DNA of 64,000 nucleotides from positions 1-64,000 of the forward strand of contig RCAB01000235.1 in assembly GCA_003640385.1 (NCBI GenBank), read 5' to 3'. Position 1 is the stretch's first letter, and every line of letters starts with the position of its first letter. Below the pieces are notes generated by a model that saw only the letters and a program-made list of their open reading frames with translations, did no database searches and had not been told where the DNA came from. A program made the translations under genes and the position numbers. Below are positions 10,511 to 21,663 of this stretch, piece after piece. Source of the stretch: Setaria digitata (taxonomy: Eukaryota > Nematoda > Chromadorea > Rhabditida > Setariidae).

Positions 10511-12928
10511 TTATGGTGAAAGTCGCTTGATCAGCCATCCAGTTCCATCCTGCCTTTCAAACACAATACGATCATGTACTCGATCCGACTGTCCTTGCCA
10601 GAATTCGAAATAATCCGGTCGCAATTTATAACCACCCCTGAAAAATGTCGCCTTTACTGTTGTACAAATTTGTCGAAGTTAATCGATTATACTATTTCTT
10701 TTTCAGTGAATTTTTTAAGACTTCGGAACAAAATGTTCGGATTATGGAACAAGAAAAGTTAACCAGAATGATCAGCAATTTGAAAAAAAATAATTTAAAT
10801 GAAACGGAACTTTTACCAGTTTTCAGGTCTAGTGATCATTTTTTCACCTTTCTCAGCGACAAGTTTTTCAAGCTCCATTTTCTTCTTTTCCAAATACTAG
10901 AAAACGTAAACTTTGGTACGTTGGAATAGGAATAAAAAGTATAGAACTCAAAAATTGAGAAATAGTTAAATAAAACTACTGATACAAATAAAAGATGAAA
11001 CTGAAATTAGTATCAGGACTGAGAGTAGTAATCGATTTTAAAGGAAGAGAAAATTTTTAAAGAAAAACAAACTTTACGAATTAATTTTTTCATCCGTTTT
11101 TTTAAATTATTTGTCATAAAACGATGTTTCTGATCATGATTTATCTAATCTAAAAGTATTTTTCTTTCTTATCACAATGAAACTTCGATCAGAGTTTACC
11201 ATCACTATCATTAAAGACGCAGAAATATCGAAATATTTTTAATGAAAAAAGATGATAAAAATGGTAGCAATCCTCAAATACAATCATTTTTCTTTGAATG
11301 GAACCCTAAATAAAATAGTTCTAACTTGACGATTCGGAATAATTTTGCTCTGTTCGCTGAGTTTTGAACCAATACGACTTTTTAATGGCCGATTGTACCA
11401 GTAAGATTCTGCTGCTTCTGCAGATACTTTCTCAATTTTACCCTCTACTCGAACCTCAAATTAATTAAAATTTATTACTTTAGAAATTACCACAAAAATA
11501 TGAACGATTTAATTTATATTAACAAAACTTGTAACTTAAGTAAACAGCAATAGCAATTATCAGAGAGACAGATCCATATTTATCTATTTATATATTACAA
11601 ATCATATTAAAATCAAACTGTCCAATCATTCAGTGCAACATATAGTTGAGTATTAAAACTTCACGACTATCAGACTAGATGTTATCAGTGATCTGATTAG
11701 ACAGTATTTTCAAATCATCCTTAGAAACTATTAATGTCGTTGCAATTTATAAACGATGGAAAGGAGACTTTTTTTGGTTCATAAAGAGTTGCTTACTTGT
11801 CTATCAACATGAGGCCAATAAAATAGCATACAAGCATAAGGATTACCATCGATTTCCAATCCTTTGGCACTATTATAGTGTGTATAGAAGCAGAAGCCTT
11901 CTCTGTCGTACTCTTTCATTAAAACCATTCGTGACTTCGGTCGATTATTGACTACCGAAAAAATAAGCCAATTTCTGATTTTTAACATTTTTATATACTT
12001 TCAGCAAAATAAATTTTCACCAATATAACAGGGGGCAAAATACGTTTAACGGTTGGAACGAAAACAGTTGAAAGGGAATTTTAGATCTAAAAAATATGGA
12101 AATTTAAAATTGATTGATGGAGCATAAAAGTTATATTGAAAATAGTTGGGAGTTACACAGCTTAGAAAAACAAAAGAGAATAATTTCAAAAAAAAAAGTT
12201 GTAAATTTAGCAGTTCGAAAATTAAAAAATTTCTAAAATTTAGAAGTTTAAAAAAAGTTTTAAATTTAGGAGAAAAAAAAGAAAACAAACATACAGTTGA
12301 AAAGCAAACAGCGTTAACTTCCTCAAATGTTACATCAGTCTTTTTTGCAATATTTTTGAACCATACATCAAAAACTTCGAATGGATCAGTTGATGGTAAA
12401 TTCTCTTCTAAAAGGAACGGCTCTTCTTTATTAAGGTACGGCTTCCGTATATCTAAAATAAAATTATTTTCTGGCTAAAACTGGAGAGAAGAAAAAACAA
12501 AAAACTGATACCGGGGAAATGTTGCTAACTGATATGTGCGCCTATCAATAACTAGATATGAAATATATTAACAGTACATTTTAGCAACAGTTCATGCTTG
12601 CTTAGATTAAATTTTGAAACAATAAAATTTTTTATCAGTGTACTGGAAAGATTTTTTCTTTTTTATCCTGGTTGTATAATCTAACTTGAAAAACTTCAGA
12701 TATATATAATAAATTTTAATTTCTTGTGGCAAAAAAAGAAAAAGGAGAAAAATCACCCTTAATAAAGATGCCAAACTTTTCATCATTCCCATCACTTGAC
12801 ATTGTTATTTGGGGCCAAAAAATACCAAATATGATTCGCCTCAAATTATCCCACCTAGTAGTAGTATTTATTGATACAAACTGATGAAGTGGAAATTTTG
12901 AAAGACGAAGAAGAAATTGAATAGGCAT
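10511..12928 (-). CDS. PNPO: Pyridoxamine/pyridoxine 5'-phosphate oxidase
   Basis: FMN enzyme that oxidises pyridoxine or pyridoxamine 5'-phosphate to pyridoxal phosphate, the active vitamin B6. Six exons (12928-12757, 12452-12291, 11951-11797, 11454-11326, 10896-10817, 10637-10511) join in phase to 274 residues. Family landmarks: DIRKPYL near the start of the core, [20 protein letters not shown] (FMN-binding strand), [10 protein letters not shown], the [16 protein letters not shown] region, and the C-terminal signature [14 protein letters not shown] with the terminal RLSP. The third exon junction uses a less typical donor (T|GTTTG) because the consensus donor three bases earlier would break frame. 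Start chosen because a TTTCAG acceptor lies 2 nt upstream. The first 45-50 residues are basic, unrelated to other PNPOs and might be a targeting sequence; an internal Met (MSSDGND) is the alternative. Confidence 0.9.
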
Positions 12929-15035
12929 CACTGAAATGGAAGAAGAAAAGAAAAAAATGAACGAAAGAAAAAGAATCAACTAGTAGCAGAAAAGCTATTT
13001 GTCTCGGAATACAACACAAGTAAAACTATAATTTCTTCCTTTTTTTGGCTACTTTTTCAATTTTTTGTTTTTTTTTGGAGGGGGGGGGGGGAAGAGATAT
13101 TTCCATAATAATAAAATATACAAGTTTATTGATCTTCTCCTCTCTTTTCTGTGTTTCTTTTTAATACTTTATCATGAAAAAGTGAGATATTTTGTTATGG
13201 ATTGTTAAGAGATTACAAGTGAACGTATGTATGAATCTGATATGTAGGCACCTGTGGACGTAAAATGCGTGAAGACAGACGTAAATATGATAGAATCAGA
13301 GGAATACATTTCTGTCGGAGGAATACATGCAGAGCAGTTTGCTATTCCTGGATTAAGCAATAATAAATGAGATGTGTTGTACAGAAAATTCTTTGAATTT
13401 AGTTGGATAATTCATGAAATAACCTCAACTGTGTAAAAATTATTGCAAAATTTGGATTTTAAGATCCGGAAAATGAAATTTTTAAAGCCTCAGATGTTTA
13501 GAAATTTCAATTTCAAAAGCTTAAATCCAACGAAATATAGAAATGAAAAGAATGAATCAAATCTTACTAGAAATTTAAACGGAATAGTTGACATTTCACA
13601 ACTAATTCATTGGCAGTAATTAATCAATGTTACCTATGGTTTTGTTCCAATATCTTTTGAAATTGCCTGCCGGAAAGATTTATTATTATTACTCTTTTCT
13701 TTCTCTTTATGATTATTGCTTTTTAAAATTAGTTCTATTAAACGATATTTCGTTTTTATATAAGGGGACAGTTTTCATGAAATGCATAAAATTTTCTATT
13801 CTGTAGACGTTCTTCCATAATATGTTCCACGTAAACGTGGAAGTATCACCTTTTTTTATCACGTTGGTCACAGTTCTTCCTATAGGAATTCTTTATTACA
13901 TCTATAGATCATCGCTTACTTTTATTCATTTTTCCTTCAATGGCCACACCAATTTTTTGTAGTCGAAATAAAAGATTTATTTGAACTAAAAAGAAAAATT
14001 CGCGCTGTAATTGATTCAGATTCTTACGAATCATTTCAGATCAAGTTTTCAGAGAAATATCCTGAGTCTTTAGGAGATTCTCTTCTCATCCAGTAAATAA
14101 TTTCAGATCAAAATGAGAACTATGTTGAATTTCAATCACTTTTACAATTTGCTCAGATGTCTTGCTCATTTTCTTTAATTAATTTGCTGAAATGAAATTT
14201 AAAAGGTAACAAAAATTCAGATGAAGTTGAAATCGGTAGAAAAAAAAACGAGATAGGAATGATCAAGTTAGGTTGTTAATAATAAATCTCAAGCAACCTT
14301 CAAGAACAGATAATTGAAAATTGGAAGACTTAAGCTATGATTTAATTTTCTGTTAAATATTAATTTCAACCCTTTCCAGTGTCAATTTATTCAAAATGGT
14401 AAGTTTAAATAAATTGAACCGAAAATAACACTGATTAAATGTTCCTTATTTTTTTATTTCCAGTTAAATTTACTAAATCATTGGAATTTTTTTCGTTCTT
14501 TTTAATGACAAAAATTTGAATTCTATTGTTATGAAAACGTCAATTTCATTAAATATATGAATTAATACATTCTTTTTATGGTCAAGTTTGTTTACTACTT
14601 TACCCATCTATTAATTAATTTTCGTTTCTTTGGTTTTAAAAAACTAATTTCAACAACTTTAATGCTTATTTTTGTCAGCTAATTAGATTTATTTATATTC
14701 CACAAAATTTTTATCTTTTTCCTTTTATATAAATTATTTTGTTAATGATTATATTGATTTCCAAAAAAAAAAAGTTAGTAATAATAGAAATACTTGTAGA
14801 TCACGGTATATTGGTAAAATCAAGCTGTATTCATCCATTTATTAACATATCTAATTAATTACTTGTTTAGTAATAATGGATAGATTTGCTTCAGTCATCA
14901 GTGAGTTTCTTCTGTTTTGGTTTTTTCCTTCTTAATTTTAAATTTAAATCAGGCATAACAAAGAAGAATTTGATACGAAGCACTGATTTTTTTTTTTTCG
15001 TGGTTTCTGGAATTAACTTTATGTATAATTAAATA
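12929..15035. other. Intergenic region, divergent promoters
   Basis: About 2.1 kb between the PNPO start (minus) and the first cysteine-rich gene (plus), so both promoters should lie here. It holds a run of 12 G at 13080-13091, a direct repeat GAGGAATACAT near 13302 and 13321, and the inverted repeat TTCCACGT/ACGTGGAA at 13825-13842. No gene seen. Confidence 0.5.
12931..12946 (-). promoter_or_regulatory. Putative spliced-leader acceptor of PNPO
   Basis: CTTCCATTTCAG on the minus strand ends 2 nt before the ATG; a textbook nematode acceptor with no exon upstream. Confidence 0.6.
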
Positions 15036-16715
15036 ATGCTAATTAATTTTAGACAATTTTTAGTTTTTTGGCTCCTTTATTTGGTACAGTTCGTAAAAGT
15101 AGCTGATATTCCAAAACCATTTATCAGTACGTCATTAGCGTGTTACACGTATCACAAGATAAATGGACAAATAACAAAACAATTTATGGATGAATGTATG
15201 ATTGGAAATACGTGTTGCTATAGTGCCGAATTTACTGGTCTGTTATAAAGCTACTTATTAAATACATTGTTCCTTAATTTTTTTTTTTTTTGAAGATGAA
15301 AATATATTGTTATAAGAAAAAGGAAAAAGCAAAATCTTAAATAGTAATTAAAATTTTTTTATTACCGATTCTAGAATGTTATTTAAAAGAAAAGAAATCT
15401 TAGTTTAAATAACAATTAGAAGGATGTCAATTATTTATTTTGTTTTTATTATGTGAAAATTGTATTATTGCAGAAAAAAAGGAAGATTCTTAATTAAATA
15501 TCAATTACAATCATTTTTAAAGTGTATCCATAATAAATAATCAATCATTTTTTAAACATACTTAAAAGAAAATACAGTTTAAAAATATGTAAATTAATGG
15601 TAGAAATTGTACATATTCAGTAGTAATTCACAATTAAAATATATTTTCATGTCAGTTGAATTTTAAAAAAAAAGATTTATATATAATTAATTTAATAATT
15701 AATTTATCACTAAGATGCTCTGTTTGTTTTTTCCTCATCTATAACTACATTTTCAATAATCTAAAATAGAAACGGAAATTATTTGATAATTTCGTAGGGG
15801 ATCGATCTATTATCCGAGATTTGCATACAACTGATATCAATTTACATTATTTTAAATACGGATAGAAACGTATGCTAACATAAGAAATGAAATACTTGAA
15901 ATTTATGATTGAGAAAATTAAATGAGTGGAAAAAAAGAAAAAATGGAGGTAGTCGAAGGAAAAACATTTTAATTAAATTGACTAAAAATCCAAAAATTAT
16001 AAACATTATCTATTTCTATTGTAAATTTCCCACAGATAATTAATTTTATGGCTGAAAAGTTTTCAAAATTATTCAACAATATTAAAAAATAATTGATTGA
16101 AATTTCTGATAATATATAAATTTACAAAAAAAAGAAAAAACTTTTTCCTTTTTCACTCTCATATAAATAAAATATTTTTTGATTTTTCAGATAAAAAAAC
16201 AGGCAAAATAATTGAATTAGGTGGTTGTGAAGATGATTATCGCGTAACAGTTGGTACTCATCCAACACTTGGTACTATGCTATCAGATACAGTTAATTAT
16301 ATCTGTGAAGTAAATTATTTTTATTATTTATTATTCACTTTCAACCTTTTTTTTTTTCGTAAATAAAGTTAGGGAAAAGAGTAGAATTATGTTTATTTAA
16401 AATTTATAAATAACTCTTTTTTAGAAATAAAATGAGTTAAGGAAAAAAGTAGAATTATCCTTTTTTTTTTTTAAATTTTTTTTTGTAAATTTTGAAACGA
16501 AATGACGTTCTTTTCAGGAAGGAACATGCATTGAACGTACGACAAATCGTGATGCAATACGATTATGTGGTTGTATCGAGAATAATTGTAATATGAATGG
16601 TATTGATGAGATTGTTCAACATTATCATGAACGAGTCCAAAAGGGACTAATTAAAAAACCACCTGATTATGCAAGACTTTTGGAGAAAACAGTGCAAATT
16701 TTGCTGGATGGTTGA
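15036..16715 (+). CDS. Secreted ten-cysteine Ly6-like protein, copy A
   Basis: Function unknown. Three exons (15036-15237, 16191-16309, 16518-16715) join in phase to 172 residues. It begins with a hydrophobic signal peptide (FLVFWLLYLVQFVKVA) and has ten cysteines in the order C, C, CC, GC, C, C, CxC, CN; the closing CGCxxxxCN resembles the end of Ly6/three-finger domains. No membrane segment or clear GPI signal follows; the tail is a charged helix-like stretch ending LLDG. It is paralogous to the gene at 18354-20493: the first 67 codons align without gaps, with every cysteine in register, and the shared KING and GNxCC motifs coincide. No spliced-leader acceptor is evident before the ATG. Family name is inferred from the cysteine pattern only. 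Confidence 0.75.
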
Positions 16716-18353
16716 AAAAAAACAAACGAAAAACAAAAAGGAAAGGATCAAAAATTATTTTGGAACTTTGTCAAGTTTTAGTGAAAAAAATGACTTTGAA
16801 AGTGTTAAATTTGGAATTTGTGAGAAAAACTGTATAATTTTAGGTGGTATTATGATTTTTGTTTATCACTTTGTTGTTTTAAGAAAATAACTTTTTGATG
16901 CACAGATTTTTTTTTGGATTTGTTTGTTTGCATAAACTGTTTGAAATATATTTTTGAAAACATGCCTAGATTATAGTGATTAAAATATATAATTTGCTGA
17001 CGTTCAGTTAATTAGTTATGACCAATTTAATTTGCAATCAATTTTGTGCTAATAATTAGGAAAAGGTTTAGTGATTAATAGTGAATTAAATTTAGTCTAT
17101 TTTTTCGAAATATTTTATCTGACTCCTTTCAATCTGAATTTCTGTACTTATCGTTAAATCAAATAATTAATTAGTTAAAGATAATACTTGCGCAAGTGAT
17201 TGAGTTGGCTGAAATTTTTGCCGTTTCTGTAATTTTTCTGCATCTTCTAAAAATTTTCGAATATATCGTAAATATCGAAAGAAAAAAGCAAAATAAAAAA
17301 AAAAACCGAAGCAGTGCATCATGAAATGACGTAATGGATTTAAATTTGAGAATGAAATACTGGATAAGTCACAGACTATAACATCCCAGCTGCTTTGGTA
17401 GTATTAAATTTCATTCATAGTTTGAATGATAATCATTGATAATCATAGTCCAACTCAGCAATAGACATGTGAAGTATCAGTTGTAAGCAGCACCAGGCAT
17501 ATTATACACTTTGACCTTATGACCTCAACAATTATTTTAAGTCTCCATTTGTTGTTAATCAATAAGTACTTGAATCTATCGCTCTGGCTATTTCCAACCT
17601 ATGATGCCAATTATTTTTGTGTATTCTTATCATACATGTGCAATAAATCACTTTTCTACTTCAGTTTTTCTCTTCCATTTTTTATTCTGCGATTCAAATT
17701 CCAATTTGGAAAGTTGAAAAAGTGTAAAAATTTAGAGGTTTTCAGTTCTAAATGATAAAAATCGTATCAAATTTTGTTAGTTATTATTTACTTAATTGAA
17801 AGAGATATTTTTTTAAATTTAATTCACAAAATTTTTGCAATGTTTCATTTTGTCGCATTACTCAACTATATGTTATAAATATTATCCTTCATAATTCATA
17901 TTAATTTTTTTCATTATTCACTTCTCTAACTTTTTTTTCAGTCAAAATTTTGACAAATACTATCTAAATTGATGGAATGAACTAATGGAAATAATTAAAA
18001 TAAATAAAATTGTTTTAATAGTATATTCAGTTCATCGTATTAATTAGTGTTACCTCAGCTAAAATGTAAAAGTTCTCATCTTACACTTAAATGTATTATG
18101 CTTTTCAATTTATCGCTCTATTTTGGGTTATTAAATGAGGTAAAATTCGTTACTGTTTTGAATGATTTTGCTAATGATGAAAATTCGCTATTTGAGGAAA
18201 AAGTTTAAAATTTATTGCAGTTTTGATTTTTCTTCACTTGAAGATTGCATTTTTTCAAAATCTCAAAAAATTTAACAGACAAAATTTGAACATTCGAAAA
18301 GATTTGGATCAGTTATTATCGGTAAAATAAATCATTTGAAGCAAATTCTTATA
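16716..18353. other. Intergenic region between the two cysteine-rich paralogues
   Basis: 1.6 kb of AT-rich sequence with no gene recognised; it should contain the promoter of copy B. A reading frame at 17519-17755 shows no conserved motif. Confidence 0.5.
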
Positions 18354-20493
18354 ATGGTGTGTTGGATAAAGTCTGCAACACTTGCAGGTATGATTTTTTT
18401 TTAATCAAATTACTACTAAAAAAATCGTTTATTAGCTGAATATCAGACTTTTGCATCAAATTTGTGTCTCAAAACTAAGCAATCAGTAACTTAAAATCTT
18501 TTCTTTACAGGTTATCAGAGAATTTAATCATTTACTGAAATTTTCAGTATATACATGCAAAAAAAAGACGATCTAATTTAAATATTATCGATTATATTCC
18601 TTACCCTTTTATTGAAACAAAAAAAAAAAAAAATTCCTTATCATTTATCATTTAGTGAAGTTCTTATCATTGTTTACTTCTTCAAAAAGAAAAAAAGTGA
18701 AACCAAACTAAAATCCAAAATTTTAGCAGACATTTCACTTTTATAGTGTATAACTTTTTTGTAATCTTTTTCTTAAATTTTACTACTTCAATTTTGTCTC
18801 ATTATTGTGGTAAATTGGTTTCTAATTAATTAAATAATTAATTTTAAGAAAATTGAATGCCGAAAACAATTTTGAAATTTCGTTTTTAGTAATTATTTTA
18901 CAAATGGAATATGGCTTACTGGAGAATCCATTTGCAAATTTGGTGGACCCAACAATTAGTTGTTTTGTTTATCGGAAAATTAATGGTACCATTCGTGAAT
19001 GGGATTATGACGATTGTATAACCGGAAATAGTTGTTGTTTTTCGGCACTTACGATTGGTTGGTTGGTTATGCATTTTAATTAGTTGAATAAATTCGTTTT
19101 AGAAATTGATTATTCATTTAAAGTACTGGAACTGAATTTTTATTTTTGATTAAATTAATGCTATTGCAAGGAAGGAATATTTAGTGTATAGTATTATAAT
19201 AATACTACAATATTATAATTTATATTATAAATAATATTATTGTATTATAATATTTAATAAAATAATATTAATATTTTTTGAAGAACAAAAAAATTACTCA
19301 AAAATAGCTTAAATTGAATTAATCCACGAATTGAAGTTAAAACAACGTAGCTCAGTTGACGGTAATATTTGAGAGATTTTGAGTTAAATTTGTAGCCATT
19401 TAATTCAAGAGTCCCAAAACTGATATTTTAGCTTTCGTAAAAACATAATATAAAGAAAGAGAAAGTAAATGAAATAGTATAATTTTTGAAATGGCCTTCT
19501 TCGTAAATTTATTTAACGGCTATCTTATGCAAATCTATTTGCCTTTCAAAGGCAAAATTTGATGCTAGCAGTAGGAACTTATATTGCTTTTAAAAGTTGT
19601 CTTTGAGTTAGTCAGTTTCGAATTAAATTCAAAAACTTCTGAACAGTGTGTATTTCAAACATCTCTATCAGTTGGGTATATTTTTTTTATTGAATTTACA
19701 GATTAATCCAATTGCTGTACTGATTATTTTCCTTTTTCTCATTCACTTTTCTTCTCCATACTGTAGTAGTATGCTAAATATAAATATTAAATGATAAAAA
19801 TGGTAATTTGTAGAAAATTTTTTCTGTGATTAATTAGAAAAAATTCACAAATTTACAGATTCAACGGGTGAAAATGTTGTTGAAGTGGGCGGTTGTCAAA
19901 ATGATTTCAAATTATTTCTACTTCAAAGTCCAGGCATACATGTCCATCCGCTTGATCGTTTGCCATTTTTGGGACAATTTAGTGATGAAAAAATTACGGA
20001 ATACTGCGAGGTATTTGAAAACATTTTAATCTTTTTGCAAACACAAATAAGTAGACAAATTCGATCAGTGATAATTATCACTGATCTATGATAATAATAA
20101 CAATAACTAGTTCCATATGTTTCTCATTTAAAAAATGATAAGTTACAAGAAGAAAAATGAAATTGAATCACTTCGCACAAAAAGCATGAAACAATAGTTT
20201 TTTTTGCTTAAGTGAACCATCACTTCTAAGTGAAACCATTTGCGAATTAGACAAGAATTATTCAGCATATTCATGCTACCAATTTCGAATTAATAATTAA
20301 TTTATAGTTTGAGAAATGTCTAGCAAGTACAATACCCAGTAGTCATTGGCGAATATGTGCATGCCATGCAGAGAGATGTAACGACGGTATCGATAAAATG
20401 CTAAAAAATTTTATGACTGTTAAACCAATGGAAACAAGCACTCTTCCCTTGAATGTTTTTGACCGTTATCTTGAATTTGTACTAAATGGTTAA
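18354..20493 (+). CDS. Secreted ten-cysteine Ly6-like protein, copy B
   Basis: Paralogue of the upstream gene, function unknown. Four exons (18354-18387, 18890-19057, 19859-20010, 20308-20493) join in phase to 179 residues. Exons 1 and 2 together are 202 nt, exactly the length of the single first exon of copy A, so the copies differ by gain or loss of one intron within the signal peptide. The cysteine order is the same: SCFVY, DDC, GNSCCFSA, VGGC, YCE, EKC, CAC, CN. The loop between the fifth and sixth cysteines is longer than in copy A, and the C-terminal tail is shorter but again ends in LNG. Intron 3 contains a perfect 24-bp GATA palindrome. The first exon is inferred from phase and from agreement with copy A. 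Confidence 0.72.
20063..20086. promoter_or_regulatory. Perfect 24-bp palindrome with two GATA sites
   Basis: Each half reads GATCAGTGATAA towards the centre, so the two TGATAA sites face each other with no spacer. It lies in the last intron of the copy B gene. A binding role is inferred from the match to the nematode GATA-factor site. Confidence 0.5.
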
Positions 20494-21663
20494 CGTCTGC
20501 AATTTTTCAAATGTATTGTAATGTTTCCTTCGGATATATTCATAACAATAATGTGGAAACTAATAGATTTTTCAAAAAAAGAAAAAAAAAATATTTAAAA
20601 TCCGAAGTAACGCGACAAAACTCCAAAATTTTTTAAAATTCTATCCCATTGGAATGTTTGTTTTCATTATTTATATGCTGAATATAGTTTATTAAAATAG
20701 TATTTAATAAATATTGAATAATAAATATTCAACATATTAGCCTACATACGTACAGATATGCGCATACATTTTCATATATCAATAATATACACAATTTGAA
20801 GATTTCAGAAGTCAGCAGGAAAATGTCCCATTTTATGGAAAACTAAGTGATGATAGTTAACAGTGTTCGGGTGAGATCTATATGAAAATTGATAGATAAG
20901 ACTCATTGAAAAATTCGAAAGTTCGTAACCGTAACATTTTGCAAAAAAAAAAAACAGTCATGTGACGAAAAGAACTTACATCGTCTGGACACATTTAATT
21001 TCCTGAAGATAACAACACTAGGACAAATTAGAAAAGTTCAGTGGAATTTAGAGTTTGATAAGGCAAAGATTTTTTGGGAATTTGATCACATATAGAAACT
21101 GCGGAAAGTATTTGCTCAAAAAGCAAAATTCATAAAATGTCAATAATTTAATATATACAAAGCTCGTCATGGAGACACTATTAAAAAGAATGATAAAGAG
21201 GGGATTTTCAGATTCATAGAGAAAACGTAAATTAACTAAACCTCCAGAAAATAATTAATCACCAAGTTCTCATATCAAAATAAGCTAAGCATGTTTTCTC
21301 ATTTATCTTGTATTTCCACCACTAGACACATGCAGCACGGTTTTTCTATGACTGACCGCTGACCATTTTTATTTAGATAAACTGAAATATTATGCCTAAT
21401 AATCATGCAGTGAAATGAAGCATACTTTATAACAATCAATCTATGAACAATCAATCCATGAACCGGATAAATATTAGCAAATTACCTATCCTCGCCAAAA
21501 GTTAGATAAAATTTTAATTTCGCGAGGCAGGCACTCACTAGAGCCTTCAAAATCACAAAATCAAAAAAGATTGTGCTATGTTAAAACTTAAAATACCTCA
21601 TATAAAGGAATCAAACAATTCAAAATTGAGAATCTAATAATTAATTAGCAGAAAGGAAAAACA
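20494..21663. other. Region between copy B and the MADF gene, 3' ends converging
   Basis: The two genes converge here, so the stretch carries both 3' UTRs. Apart from the dead exon at 20809-20870 nothing was recognised. Confidence 0.5.
20809..20870 (+). pseudogene. Dead exon of a third cysteine-rich paralogue
   Basis: Preceded by a good acceptor (GATTTCAG) and followed by a GTGAG donor, this 62-nt segment translates as VPFYGKLSDDS, stop, Q, then CS, matching LPFLGQFSDEK...YC at the end of exon 3 of copy B. An in-frame TAA at 20858-20860 breaks it and no companion exons were found. It starts 316 nt after the copy B stop. Confidence 0.55.

Noticed and set aside
10574..10929. Plus-strand frames up to 94 codons
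   Set aside because: Antisense shadows of PNPO exons 5 and 6.
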